Shown here: positions 43,734 through 53,023 of the stretch, piece by piece
How positions within the stretch are numbered: position 1 is the stretch's first letter
Layout: every line of letters begins with the position of its first letter
Source of the DNA: Myxococcus flavus
Lineage (GTDB): Bacteria > Myxococcota > Myxococcia > Myxococcales > Myxococcaceae
Assembly: GCF_050038885.1 (NCBI RefSeq)
Contig: NZ_CP143624.1
Coordinates: 2,976,001 to 3,040,000 of the forward strand
Direction: 5' to 3'
Length of the DNA: 64,000 nt
Notes under the pieces: generated by a model
The model's input: the letters and a program-made list of their open reading frames with translations, nothing else
Database searches by the model: none
What the model was told of the DNA's origin: nothing
Translations under genes and position numbers: made by a program

Positions 43734-45080
43734 ATGAAGCGTCTGGAAGACACCGCGCTGCTGACGGACCTCTACCAACTGACGATGACGGAGGCCTACC
43801 TCGAGGAAGGCATGTGGGACGAGGCGGTCTTCAGCCTCTTCGCACGCAAGCTCCCGGCCCGGCGCAACTACCTGCTGGCGGCGGGACTCGACGATGCCCT
43901 GCGATATCTGGAGCGCCTGCGCTTCGACGCGGAGGCGCTGGACTGGCTGGCGGCCCAGGGCCGCTTCTCGGACCGGCTGCTCGGGTGGCTCGAGCGCTTC
44001 CGCTTCAGCGGTGACGTGGACGCCGTCGCGGAAGGCACGCCGGTGTTCGCCGAGGAACCCTTGCTGGAGGTCCGCGCGCCCCTGCCGGAGGCGCAGTTGG
44101 TGGAGACGTACCTGCTCAACCAGGTGCACTTCCAGACGACGGTGGCCTCCAAGGCCGCGCGCGTGGTGGAGGCCGCCGCGGGGCGCGGCGTCATGGAGTT
44201 CGGCCTGCGGCGGCATCACGGCACGGACGCGGGCATGAAGGCGGCGCGCGCCGCGTACATCGCGGGCGTGGGCTCCACGTCCAACGTGCTCGCGGGGAAG
44301 CGGTACGGGATTCCGCTCGCGGGCACCATGGCGCACAGCTACGTGCAGGCGCACGACGACGAGCTGGCGGCCTTCCGCGCCTTCGCGCGCGTGTACCCGG
44401 AGGCCACGCTGCTGGTGGACACCTACGACACGCTGCGCGGCGTGCAGCACGTCATCCGGCTGGCGCGCGAGCTGGGCGAGGACTTCCACGTGCGCTCCAT
44501 CCGGCTGGACTCGGGGGACCTGCTCTCGCTGTCGAAGGCGGCGCGGGAGCTGCTCGACGAGGCGGGGCTCCAGCAGGTGCGGCTGTACGCGAGCGGCGGG
44601 CTCGACGAGGACGCGGTGGCGACGCTGCTGGCGCATGGCGCGCCCATCGACAGCTTCGGCGTGGGCACGGCGATGGGCGTGTCGTCGGACGCCCCCGCGC
44701 TGGACATGGCCTACAAGCTGGTGGCGTATGCGGGGCGGCCACGGGTGAAGCTGTCGTCGGGCAAGGTGCTGCTGCCGGGGGCGAAGCAGATCTACCGGCG
44801 CGAGGAGGGCGGCGTGGCGCGCGGTGACGTGCTCACGTGCCGCGATGAAGGGGCGCCTGGACGGCCGCTGCTCCAGCCGGTGATGCGTGCGGGGCGGCGG
44901 CTGCCGGACGCATCGCCCACGCTGACGGAGATTCGCGAGCACGCCCGGCGCGAGGTGTCACGGCTGCCGCCCGAGATTCGCGCGCTGGCGCCCGCGCGTA
45001 CGCGCTATCCCGTAGCCCTGGGGCGCGAGCTGCTGCGGGCTCGCGAGCAGGAGGTGGAGCAGTGGTCCGCGATGCCGTGA
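43734..45080 (+). CDS. pncB: Nicotinate phosphoribosyltransferase
   Basis: A 448-residue enzyme of the NAD salvage pathway that makes nicotinate mononucleotide from nicotinate and PRPP. TDLYQLTM near the start, FGLRRHHGTDAGMKA near 160, STSNVLAGKRYGIPLAGTMAHSYV (with the catalytic His) and DSGDLLSLSKAA are diagnostic. The end is Pro/Arg rich. ATG 43734 opens directly into the conserved part. It is convergent with the split-barrel protein. Together with pncC at 7685 the window holds two routes to nicotinate mononucleotide. Confidence 0.93.
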   Translation: MKRLEDTALLTDLYQLTMTEAYLEEGMWDEAVFSLFARKLPARRNYLLAAGLDDALRYLERLRFDAEALDWLAAQGRFSDRLLGWLERFRFSGDVDAVAEGTPVFAEEPLLEVRAPLPEAQLVETYLLNQVHFQTTVASKAARVVEAAAGRGVMEFGLRRHHGTDAGMKAARAAYIAGVGSTSNVLAGKRYGIPLAGTMAHSYVQAHDDELAAFRAFARVYPEATLLVDTYDTLRGVQHVIRLARELGEDFHVRSIRLDSGDLLSLSKAARELLDEAGLQQVRLYASGGLDEDAVATLLAHGAPIDSFGVGTAMGVSSDAPALDMAYKLVAYAGRPRVKLSSGKVLLPGAKQIYRREEGGVARGDVLTCRDEGAPGRPLLQPVMRAGRRLPDASPTLTEIREHARREVSRLPPEIRALAPARTRYPVALGRELLRAREQEVEQWSAMP

Positions 45081-45096
45081 GCGGCAGGCCCCATCA

Positions 45097-46134
45097 TCAA
45101 TAGAGGTTCTTCTTGTAGTCGAGCTCCAGCGCCCAGCTCATCATTCGCTTGGAGGCGAGCGCTCGCAGGGTCGTCGCGGCGGCGCCACGGTGAGGGCTGT
45201 GGCGGAGGTGGTCGATGAACACATCCGCCATCTTCGGCAAGCGGTCCGCGGGGACGTGCCGCGAGACGTCCCACAGTCCCGACCCGGTGATGGCCTGGCT
45301 GGCGTGGATGCGCGAGGCGTGAACGTCCAGGAGCAGCGCCATCTTCGGAACCTTGCCGCCCACCGCCATCGACTCCAGCAAGGCCGCCTCGACGGAGAGC
45401 GACGCGACACCGGAGAGCTCCAGCACCTCCGCCTCACCAGGAATCAGCGCCAGCAGCGCCACGCGGGGCTGTTCGAGGACGTTATGGAACGTGTCCGTCC
45501 GCCGATTTCCGGGCCGGTCCGGCACGGCCACCCGCGTGCCGTCCAGGCGGAGAAACCCGGGCGGGTCCCCCTTGGGGCTGATGTCCGCGTTCCCCTGCGC
45601 ATCCCACGACGCCAGCAGCACGAAAGGCGTCCGCGAGAGCCAACCCCGCACCGCCGGGTCCCCGTCCCATGCGCCCGGAGCGCCGTCTCCCGAAGCGGCC
45701 GGTGGGACTTCCGCTGGCGGCTTCCAGAACCCCGAGCGGATGAGGGCCTTCGCACAGTGGATGAAGGCCTCCTCCACCGTGAATGACAAGGTGCGCCCGT
45801 CCAACGTCGCGCGCCCGTTCACCCGCAGCGTCTCCCCCAGCCCGGGAATGAAGAACAAGAGCCCGCACCCCACCGTGGGGTTGAGCGGAATGGGCTCGGC
45901 CAACGTCAGGCGCAGGTGCCCCGGGTCCACGACCGTCGCGAACCCCAGCGGTCCTCCGACCGCCGTTGCTCGCGCATGCCCATCCACATCGATGTAGCCG
46001 AGCGCCGCGAACGAGGAACATCCGAGCAACTGGACACAGTGTGAGTCCAGCGAATCCAGCGACTTCATCATCACGCCCAGCGAACGCGCGCCAACCGCTC
46101 GCTCCAGGGCCTCGACGGACTGGACCAATGACAT
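45097..46134 (-). CDS. Pyridoxamine-5'-phosphate oxidase-like FMN-binding protein
   Basis: A 345-residue split-barrel flavoprotein with two halves. The N-terminal half (SLGVMMKSLDSLD, FAALGYIDVDG) and C-terminal half (SRTPFVLLASWDAQGNADISPKGDPPGFLRLDG, RRTDTFHNVLEQPRVALLALIPG) match the MSMEG-type PPOX proteins, which bind FMN or F420. The end (DVSRHVPADRLPKMADVFIDH) is the conserved tail. Substrate unknown. ATG 46134 is used; the open frame upstream has no family match. Confidence 0.85.
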   Translation of the reverse strand: MSLVQSVEALERAVGARSLGVMMKSLDSLDSHCVQLLGCSSFAALGYIDVDGHARATAVGGPLGFATVVDPGHLRLTLAEPIPLNPTVGCGLLFFIPGLGETLRVNGRATLDGRTLSFTVEEAFIHCAKALIRSGFWKPPAEVPPAASGDGAPGAWDGDPAVRGWLSRTPFVLLASWDAQGNADISPKGDPPGFLRLDGTRVAVPDRPGNRRTDTFHNVLEQPRVALLALIPGEAEVLELSGVASLSVEAALLESMAVGGKVPKMALLLDVHASRIHASQAITGSGLWDVSRHVPADRLPKMADVFIDHLRHSPHRGAAATTLRALASKRMMSWALELDYKKNLY

Positions 46135-46170
46135 GCGCCGAGCATGCTCGTAGTGATTTTGACTTGCAAC

Positions 46171-46200
46171 TTCACCAGCCACCCCATGTTCACCAGCCAC
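46171..46200. repeat. 12-bp direct repeat upstream of the split-barrel gene
   Basis: TTCACCAGCCAC occurs at 46171-46182 and again at 46189-46200, an 18-bp period. It lies 37-66 bp upstream of the PPOX-like ATG and in the 203-bp divergent gap with the lipoprotein gene. A regulator-binding site is possible but unproven. Confidence 0.35.
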
Positions 46201-46337
46201 ACTGCAAGCCTTCTTGGAAAGCAAGCGAGGAGGTCCAAACAACCCCGGTGCGGACACGACAGGTACTCCAGGGGTGACTTCCTCTGAGGGCCAACCATCT
46301 GCCATGTTGGAGGGCCGTTTTCTCGCTGGAGCGCAAC

Positions 46338-47417
46338 ATGCGTCACCGTCTCGGCCCCGCCCTCGTCCTTGGCTCGGCACTGCTCCTGGGCAGCGCCTGC
46401 CAGAAGTCCCAGGCCCCCGCACCCGAGGCGCCCGCACCCAAGCCCTCCGCCCCGACGGCGCCTGGGCCCAGCTACACGCTCTCCTTCCTCGAAGCCGCGT
46501 CCCCCTCGGGCTGTACCTGGACGCGTCATGAGTCCACAGGCACACGCAAGCCGCTCGCCACCGTGGATGCGGCGTGCGAGCGGCTGAAGCTCGCCTGGGG
46601 CCCTCGGGGCCGGCAGGGGCTGATGATGGACCGGGGCAACGGCGAGCTGCCCCCGCGCGCCTGGCAGGTGGACTTCGAGTCCGGTCAGACGACGCGGCTC
46701 CTCCTGCCCGAGCTCGGCCACACGGACACCGTGGGCTTCGACGAAGAGGGCCACGTCGTCGCGCTGGTGTCGCAGCTGGAGAACCTCCAGCGGAAGATGG
46801 ACAGCGGCCGCGAGTACCTCCTCCACGAGGGCAAGCGCTACCTCATCCCTGACGCGGAGGGCAGCCCGGGCCTGGCCCACGCGTACCGCCATGACGCGGG
46901 CCAGTGGAAGCACCTCGAGACGGTGGTCAGCCTCTTTGAAACGGACGGCGCGGCGGGCACGCAGGCCCTCGCCACGGCGAGCCGCCTGACGTCCTCCACC
47001 GTCACGCCGGACGCCGACAGGCTCGCGGAGTCCGAGCTGGTGGAGGGCAACGAGGACGCGGCCCGGCTCGACGCGGTCGTGAAGGACCGCGGCCACACGG
47101 CCTACGGCATGTGGGTCTCCATGGAGACCCAGCAGGGCCTGCTCTACGCCTGGGAAGCCGCGGGCGAGCTGCCCACGCTCATGCTGCCGCTGCGCTGGGA
47201 GGTGAATGACAAGCTGGTGGAGCCGGAGCAGCTCGCGCTGGCGCCCACCTCGGCAGTGGCGCTGCGGATGCGCGGGCACCTGCTGCTCGTCTCCGCGGAG
47301 CGGTCCGCCCGCGTCTATGACGCGAAGACGAAGAAGCGCCTCGCCGCGCTGGAAGGTGTCCACGGCGCGCGCTTCTGGCCCCGGCAGCACACCGTCACCG
47401 CGGCGACGGTTCCTTAG
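46338..47417 (+). CDS. Lipoprotein of unknown function
   Basis: A 359-residue lipoprotein that I do not recognise. The lipobox is LLLGSACQ (Cys 21), followed by a Pro/Ala linker (to about 45). The body has beta-strand-rich repeats (GFDEEGHVVALVSQL; LLYAWEAAGEL; VALRMRGHLLLVSAERSARVYDAKTKKRLAAL) that suggest a WD40/PQQ-like propeller, but no family motif is clear. It sits in the periplasm or on the outer membrane. It is convergent with the zinc-ribbon gene, 10 bp away. Confidence 0.75.
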   Translation: MRHRLGPALVLGSALLLGSACQKSQAPAPEAPAPKPSAPTAPGPSYTLSFLEAASPSGCTWTRHESTGTRKPLATVDAACERLKLAWGPRGRQGLMMDRGNGELPPRAWQVDFESGQTTRLLLPELGHTDTVGFDEEGHVVALVSQLENLQRKMDSGREYLLHEGKRYLIPDAEGSPGLAHAYRHDAGQWKHLETVVSLFETDGAAGTQALATASRLTSSTVTPDADRLAESELVEGNEDAARLDAVVKDRGHTAYGMWVSMETQQGLLYAWEAAGELPTLMLPLRWEVNDKLVEPEQLALAPTSAVALRMRGHLLLVSAERSARVYDAKTKKRLAALEGVHGARFWPRQHTVTAATVP

Positions 47418-47427
47418 CGCCCCCGCG

Positions 47428-48309
47428 CTACCTTGCGCCGCCGGGGCTCAAGCCCACGAGCAGCACCAACGCGTAGACGCCAAACACCAGGCCGCAGGAA
47501 AGCAGTGGTGCCGCCAGGGCGCCCAGCACCGCGGTGCCCCATCCCGTGCGGTGCAGCGCCCGGTACGCATAGAAGCGCAGGCCCAGGACCCAGAGCGGCG
47601 CGATGTACATGCCACAGAGGGGAACCAGCCCTAGCAGGTAGGGCGACAGGGACAGCGCGTTGGCGCGCAGTGTGACTTCGAAGGGCTGGCCGGTGCCGCT
47701 CAGCCGGAACACGAGATGGTCCAGGGCAGCGTTGGCGACCGTGGCGAGCATGCCCACGATGGGCGAGAGCACGAGTCCCACGCCCATGAGGCCCACCCAC
47801 ATCAGGCTCAGCGCGACCGGATCGACGTTGTCGCTCTCCGGCAGCTCTCGCGGGATGAGGAGCACGATGGACATGTAGACAAGGAACGTGGTGCAGGAAG
47901 CAGCGAGGTGGGACAGCGTCGCGAACCCCAGCGAGCTGCCCATCGAGCCCTCCGGCCGTGCTCGCTCGAAGGTGGCCGCGGGACGCAGCATCACCGCCAG
48001 GCACGTCCGCCAGAACGCCCGCAGCGTCCCCAGCTCGGCGCGCTGGTCCCAGGGCAGGGCATCCGCGGGCACGCGCTCATGGCAGGAGGCGCAGATGGGC
48101 TCGTCCCGCTCCCCCTTTCGCAGGCACTTCGCGCAGGCGAAGCTGCCGCACCGGCCGCACGCGTGCAGGCTGCGCAGCTCCGGATGAACGGCGCACACGG
48201 GGTCGGAGGAGCCGGGAGCGGCCTCCACCAGGAGCGAGGTGCCGCACCAGGCGCAGCGCTCCGCGCCGGGCACGACGAAGGCCTGACATCGGGGACACGG
48301 GATGCGCAT
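47428..48309 (-). CDS. Zinc-ribbon/B-box-like Yip1-family membrane protein
   Basis: A 293-residue protein. A zinc ribbon (CPRCQAFVVPGAERCAWC at 4-21) and a second cysteine-rich module (CAVHPELRSLHACGRCGSFACAKC, then CASC near 72) precede four or five transmembrane helices of Yip1/DUF1282 type (FATLSHLAASCTTFLV; LSLMWVGLMGVGLVLSPI; LGLVPLCGMYIAPLWVLGL; AAPLLSCGLVFGVYAL). No enzyme motif is present. Start ATG 48309 has GGGGG before it; ATG 48321 is possible. Function unknown. Confidence 0.78.
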   Translation of the reverse strand: MRIPCPRCQAFVVPGAERCAWCGTSLLVEAAPGSSDPVCAVHPELRSLHACGRCGSFACAKCLRKGERDEPICASCHERVPADALPWDQRAELGTLRAFWRTCLAVMLRPAATFERARPEGSMGSSLGFATLSHLAASCTTFLVYMSIVLLIPRELPESDNVDPVALSLMWVGLMGVGLVLSPIVGMLATVANAALDHLVFRLSGTGQPFEVTLRANALSLSPYLLGLVPLCGMYIAPLWVLGLRFYAYRALHRTGWGTAVLGALAAPLLSCGLVFGVYALVLLVGLSPGGAR

Positions 48310-48327
48310 ACGTGCCCCCATCCTGGC

Positions 48328-48516
48328 ATGAGTGCGCCGGCGAAACCCGCGCGCGGCTTTTCGCTTACCCACACGCCACGCCTGCGCATGGACGCCAGGC
48401 TCCAGAAGACGCTGGAGACGTGGTGCTTCAAGCCGTCCACGCTCAGGGGCAAGCCCGTTTCAGTGAAGTGCGTGCTGGAGGGAGACCTGAAGCCGCGAGC
48501 CACCCTCACCCTCTGA
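48328..48516 (+). pseudogene. TonB C-terminal-like fragment
   Basis: A 62-residue reading frame starting at ATG 48328. Its last 40 residues (LQKTLETWCFKPSTLRGKPV, then a VKCVLEGDLKP strand) resemble the TonB/energy-transducer C-terminal strand pair (consensus W-FKPATxxGKPV). A complete TonB C-domain needs about 80 residues and a membrane anchor, and neither is present. It may be a relic or a small independent protein. Its start lies 18 bp from the divergent zinc-ribbon gene. Confidence 0.4.
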
Positions 48517-48539
48517 AGCCCCGGCGCCGGTCGTGACGC

Positions 48540-50831
48540 CTACTTTCCCACGGGCACCAGCCCGTGGTCGTCCGGCACCGCGCGGTCTCCTGGCGCCTCG
48601 CTGGCAGGCGCCGCTGGCACCAGCCCGTGGTCGTCCGGCACCGCGCTGTCCCCGGGCTCGTCACTGACAGGCGACGCGGGTGCCACCACCGGCTTGGGGG
48701 CCTCCCGTGCCCGCTTCGCCTCACGCAGCGCCGCGGCGGACGCCGCCTTTCGGCCCAGGGCCTTCTCGCGCTTCGCCAGCGCGTCCCAGAGCTCCGGCGC
48801 ATCCGGGTGCAGCGCCACGCCCGCGCGCAGCAGCCCCGCTGCCACCGCGGTGGACTCCACGCTGAAAAGGCGCTTCAAGAAGTTCTTGGGCGCGAGCGCC
48901 AGGGCCCCTTGCGGCGTGACCACCGCCTCGCGCAGGTGCGGCAGCACGGCCTCCTCCGGGTTCGCCGCGAGCAACGCCTCGGACAGCGCCCAGCGGGCGT
49001 CCACGCCCCGGGGCTGCAGCTCCACCGCCCGCTCCAGCCAGCGGCGCCGCGCCGTCTGCTGCTTGCGCCAGGCATGGCCATCCGCGATGCGCAGCAGCTC
49101 GTCCGAATAGTCCGGATGGAAACCAGGCGACGCGGCCACGGACTTGCGCACCGCCGCCCAGCGCGTCTCCGGGTCCTTCTCCTCGTCCAGGCGCACGCGC
49201 TGGAGCGCGGGGAGCTGCGTGCGCTTCCAGCGCTCGGCCAGCCGGAGCACGTCCCCCCGCAGCGGCTCACCGAAGCGCTCCGGCTCGGGCACCTTCTGCG
49301 CGTCGCACGCGGCCAGGTAGTCCGAGAAGAAGGCCAGCGGCCCCTCGGTGGGATATGCCTGGAGGCGCGCGGCGCCGTGCAGCTTCTCCAGCGTGCGGGC
49401 CATGTGCGCGCCCACGCGAATGAAGACAGAGCGCGAGCGCGGTTCATGCCCGCTGCGGATGCGCTCCAGCGCCGCACGCGCGTCCCGGCCAATCTCCTTC
49501 CGGCTCAGCGCCGCGGACACGCTCGCGAAGGCCCCTGGCAGGTCCGACTCCTCCGGCAGCGAGCCCGGGCCCCGCGTGGCCCACTGGTGGTACGCCAGCC
49601 CGTAGCTGGCGACGCGGCTCAGTCCCTCGTACAGCACCGCGTCCACCGGATCCGCCACGTAGGCCTCGCGGCGCGTGACGGCGTCATCCACCAACTGCTC
49701 CATCAAGCGCGTGGACAGCCGGCGCATGCGCCGGGCCTCGCCCTCCACGTTGGACGCCAGGGCAATCACCGTGTCCTCGGCGGGGAGCATCATCAACATC
49801 GTGGTCGTCTCGGGCTGGCCCCCCGCGTGGGCCACCACGTAGTGGCCGCGCACCGGGTAGGTGGCGAAGCCCATGCCGTAGTCGGTGAGGCGCCCGTCGG
49901 TGGTGGCCATGGACGCCTGCATCCGGCCCATCGTCTCGCGAGACACCAGCTTGTGGGACAGCACGGCCTGGCCAAAGCCCAGCATGTCCGTCACCGTGGC
50001 GCGCGTCCCACCACCGCCGAAGCGGCTGGACACATCGAGGAAGCGCGAAGGCTTCAGCGTACCGCCGACAACCCGGTACCCCTTGGCCTGATGCGCATCG
50101 CGTGTCGCGATGATGTCCAGGTCCGCGAACGCCATGTGCGCGGGCGCGAAGACGTGCTCGCGCAGGTAGTCGCGGTAGGACTTCCCGGAAGCGGCCTCCA
50201 CCGCCGCGCCCAGCAGGTTGTAGCCCCACGTCGTGTACAGGTAGCGGGTGCGCGGCTCGAAGGCGAGCGGCTTGTCCGCGAAGACGGCGATGGCCGCCTC
50301 GGTGCTCATCACCTTCACGTTGCGGCTGGAGGCGTACCCGTCATAGGTGGGCACGCCGCTCAGGTGCCCCAGCAAGTCCCTCACGGTGACGGGCCACTGT
50401 TTGGCCGGATAGGCAGGCACCAGGGTGGAGATGTTCGCGTCCAGGTCCAGCTTGCCCTGCTCCACCAACTGGAGCACCGCCACCGCGGTGAAGGACTTGG
50501 TGACGGACGCCATGCGGTACGTGGTGCGCGGCGTCGCGGGGAGCCGGCGGGCCACGTCGCGGTAACCATAGGCACACACCCAGCGGTACGGGCCGCGCGT
50601 GACGCCCACGGACAGGCCCGCGGCAGGCCCCTGTGACAGCTCGGCGCGCACAATCGCGTCCAGCGCGGCGCGCACCTCCTTGGGAAATGCGCGCGGTGTG
50701 GACTCGTCGTCGAGGGACGCGGGCTCGCACGTCATCGCCAGCGCGGCGCGGGGCGCAGCCGCCCAGGACGAGGCGGGCATCACCAGCGCCAGGAGCGCCA
50801 CCGCGGCAGACTTCACCCACCACCTGCTCAT
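48540..50831 (-). CDS. Beta-lactamase-fold serine hydrolase
   Basis: A 763-residue secreted protein with a Sec signal peptide (AAVALLALVMPASSWA). The class C beta-lactamase/DD-peptidase domain (about 45-390) has ASVTKSF with the nucleophile Ser near 108, YTTWGYN near 200 and HAGGQPE near 337, so the triad is complete. The remaining half (about 400-720) is helical without a recognised domain. The last 45 residues hold two copies of AVPDDHGLVP. It could be a peptidase or esterase on the cell wall. Its ATG overlaps the upstream SGNH stop (ATGA). Confidence 0.85.
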   Translation of the reverse strand: MSRWWVKSAAVALLALVMPASSWAAAPRAALAMTCEPASLDDESTPRAFPKEVRAALDAIVRAELSQGPAAGLSVGVTRGPYRWVCAYGYRDVARRLPATPRTTYRMASVTKSFTAVAVLQLVEQGKLDLDANISTLVPAYPAKQWPVTVRDLLGHLSGVPTYDGYASSRNVKVMSTEAAIAVFADKPLAFEPRTRYLYTTWGYNLLGAAVEAASGKSYRDYLREHVFAPAHMAFADLDIIATRDAHQAKGYRVVGGTLKPSRFLDVSSRFGGGGTRATVTDMLGFGQAVLSHKLVSRETMGRMQASMATTDGRLTDYGMGFATYPVRGHYVVAHAGGQPETTTMLMMLPAEDTVIALASNVEGEARRMRRLSTRLMEQLVDDAVTRREAYVADPVDAVLYEGLSRVASYGLAYHQWATRGPGSLPEESDLPGAFASVSAALSRKEIGRDARAALERIRSGHEPRSRSVFIRVGAHMARTLEKLHGAARLQAYPTEGPLAFFSDYLAACDAQKVPEPERFGEPLRGDVLRLAERWKRTQLPALQRVRLDEEKDPETRWAAVRKSVAASPGFHPDYSDELLRIADGHAWRKQQTARRRWLERAVELQPRGVDARWALSEALLAANPEEAVLPHLREAVVTPQGALALAPKNFLKRLFSVESTAVAAGLLRAGVALHPDAPELWDALAKREKALGRKAASAAALREAKRAREAPKPVVAPASPVSDEPGDSAVPDDHGLVPAAPASEAPGDRAVPDDHGLVPVGK
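48553..48646. repeat. 63-bp-period direct repeat in the 3' end of the hydrolase gene
   Basis: A 31-bp segment is repeated exactly at 48553-48583 and 48616-48646. It encodes the two AVPDDHGLVP copies at the C-terminus of the hydrolase. The in-frame 21-codon period suggests recent slippage or repeat expansion. Confidence 0.75.
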
Positions 50832-52306
50832 GGCGTGACCTCCGCGGTGGGCTCGTCGGCATCCACCTTCGCGGGCGTCAGGGCCGCGACGCCGCGCGCG
50901 GGCGGCGGCGTTTCCACATAGGCGCGCAGCAGCGCGTCGGTCACCAGGTGCCCCAGCACGTCCAGCCCCGCGCCACGCGGGTGCACCAGGTCATCATGCA
51001 TGAAGCCCGCCGCGTGGAAGCGCGCGAGCGCGCCCTTCCCGCCCATGGCGGCGTAGAAGTCGAAGAAGGCACACCCTTCGGCGAGCGCGACCTCCCGCTC
51101 GGCGGCGTTGACGGCCTCCAGGGAAGGCCGCTGCGTCAGCGCCTGCGCCTTCGCGCCGGGACCGCGCACCGCGTCCATGGGCCCCACCAGCATGCAAGCG
51201 CTCTCGGGCGCGGCCTCGCGCATGCGGCGCAGCAGCGCTCGCAGGTCCGCGCGCAACTTCTCCATGTCCAGGCGCTTCCACTCGATGCGCTTGGACTCGT
51301 TGCCCCCGAGGAAGAAGAGCAGCAGCCGGGGCGCGCGTTCGGCGAGCTGGGACGCGAGCGCGGCGTCGTCGACGCGCGCGTAGAGCGCCGCGTCCGAGGA
51401 AGGCACCCCCAGCGTGTCCAGGACGATGCCAGGCCGCGCGTGCTGCAGCACCACGCCCTGCACCACCGCGCCCTGCCGCTCGGCCACCACGTCCAGCGTG
51501 CGGGCGCCTTCGGGCAGCTCGAAGTGGGTGGCGCGCGACGTGCCATCGCCGACGGGCTCCGTCCTCGCGAGCACCTGTCCCTCGCTCATCACCGTCAGCG
51601 CGCCGGCCTCCGGCACATCCAGCCACCACAGCGTCCCGCGTGACTCCCCCTCCAGCTTGAAGCGGCTGCGGGCCTTCGCGCGGGTGGCGACGTGGTACAC
51701 GCCGGTGATGCCGAACGGCAGCGGCGGCGCGCGCAGCTCGCCCAGCGTGCGCGGCTGCCACCCGCTGCTGCTCGCGCTGGTGCGGCCACGCCCGCCATAG
51801 GGCGCCATGCGGTCCACCAGCAACACGCCGCGCCCCGCGCTCCCGTAGGCCGCGGACAGGTCGTCGCGCAGGACGTCCACGATGCGGTCGCCGGCAATCA
51901 GCGAGTTGCCAAACGCCTCGATGACGACAGGGCCGGACGCGGTGCCCGAGGCCAGCGCGTCCAGCGACGTGAAGAAGGGCGTCAGCGCCGTGCGCGCGCA
52001 GCCGTTGCCCGCGGGCACCAGGCAGGGGTCCTCCACCCGGGCTCCGGGCGCGCCCAGCTTCTCGGCCTGGGCCTGCACCGCCCCGGTCCGCTCGGGACGG
52101 GGCGGCATTACCCGACGGAACGCGGGCTCGGGTTCGGGCGTGGGCACTGGCACGGAGGGAGCGGCGGGCTCCGTTCGCACGGGGAGCGCGGGCGGCGGAG
52201 TGGTGGCGCGCGGCGGGGACCCGATGTCACAGGCGGTCAGCAGGCCACCGAGCAGGACCGGGAACCAGGTCCGCCGGCCGCCCCGCCCGACTTCCAGATG
52301 CGTCAT
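50828..52306 (-). CDS. SGNH/GDSL-type hydrolase lipoprotein
   Basis: A 492-residue lipoprotein (LLGGLLTACDIG; Cys near 26) with a Pro-rich tether at about 30-80. The hydrolase domain has the nucleophile in AFGNSLIAGD near 139, LFFLGGNES near 345 and HDDLVHPRGAG near 450 for the catalytic Asp/His. A middle beta-domain (about 230-310, SRFKLEGESRGTLWWLDVPEAG) is typical of SGNH enzymes acting on cell-wall or polysaccharide esters. It is translationally coupled to the serine hydrolase next to it (ATGA), so the two probably act together on an envelope polymer. Confidence 0.82.
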   Translation of the reverse strand: MTHLEVGRGGRRTWFPVLLGGLLTACDIGSPPRATTPPPALPVRTEPAAPSVPVPTPEPEPAFRRVMPPRPERTGAVQAQAEKLGAPGARVEDPCLVPAGNGCARTALTPFFTSLDALASGTASGPVVIEAFGNSLIAGDRIVDVLRDDLSAAYGSAGRGVLLVDRMAPYGGRGRTSASSSGWQPRTLGELRAPPLPFGITGVYHVATRAKARSRFKLEGESRGTLWWLDVPEAGALTVMSEGQVLARTEPVGDGTSRATHFELPEGARTLDVVAERQGAVVQGVVLQHARPGIVLDTLGVPSSDAALYARVDDAALASQLAERAPRLLLFFLGGNESKRIEWKRLDMEKLRADLRALLRRMREAAPESACMLVGPMDAVRGPGAKAQALTQRPSLEAVNAAEREVALAEGCAFFDFYAAMGGKGALARFHAAGFMHDDLVHPRGAGLDVLGHLVTDALLRAYVETPPPARGVAALTPAKVDADEPTAEVTP

Positions 52307-52541
52307 GTAGGCGCCAGCGTAGACGAAAGCCCCTGGGTCCGCATGTTCCCAGCCGCCGTCTCCCTGCCTGCTGGAGAGGCAGCCCCGGGCCTCACACTCC
52401 GCGTTCCTGGCGGCGCGGCTCTGGATGCCTGTGTGACAACGGAAGTTGCGGGAGAAACGGCCCGGCGCAAATGCAGGGTCAAGCCCAGAACATCCTCCCT
52501 TCACTTGGGACCGGGATGCCCCAAATTATCCGCTCCCTCTT

Positions 52542-52895
52542 ATGGAGAAACGGAACAACAAGGTCGCGAACTGGACGCGTCTGCACCGCCGGTTCGGCGA
52601 CCACGTGCGCAAGCTCCGGACCTCCCGCGAGCTCACCCAGGAAGCCCTCGCTGAGCGCAGCGACCTGTCCGTGGACGCCATCCGCCGCATCGAGCGGGGC
52701 TCCTTTTCTCCCTCCCTCGACACCCTCGGCAAGCTCGCCAGGGGGCTCGACGTCTCCTTGAAGACGCTCTTCCAGAGCTTCGAGCGCGAGCGCTCCAACG
52801 CCGTGGCGGAGATTTGCGACTACCTGTCCCTCCGCTCGGGACGAGAGGTCGAGCTCGCCTGGCGCGTCATCCAGGCGATGTTCGAGGACCGCTGA
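52542..52895 (+). CDS. XRE-family HTH regulator
   Basis: A 117-residue protein. The Cro/C1-type helix-turn-helix spans about 13-70: FGDHVRKLRTSRELTQEALAERSDLSVDAIRRIERG then PSLDTLGKLARGLDVSLKTLF. The C-terminal 40 residues (NAVAEICDYLSLRSGREVELAWRVIQAM) are a helical tail of unknown role. ATG 52542 is preferred because the HTH begins soon after; a start at 52446 would add 32 residues lacking any match. A weak promoter (TTGGGA, 16 bp, TATCCG) may precede it. The target is unknown. Confidence 0.85.
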   Translation: MEKRNNKVANWTRLHRRFGDHVRKLRTSRELTQEALAERSDLSVDAIRRIERGSFSPSLDTLGKLARGLDVSLKTLFQSFERERSNAVAEICDYLSLRSGREVELAWRVIQAMFEDR

Positions 52896-53023
52896 GCCCG
52901 TCGCTCGGATTCCCAGGGGGGTCAGAATGCGCCCACCGCGCCTGACCTCCTCGAGCTGAAGCCCGGCCACACCCCAGGTCGCATTGGAGGCGCCAGGACC
53001 GCGATGTTAGCGTTCGGCCCCTC

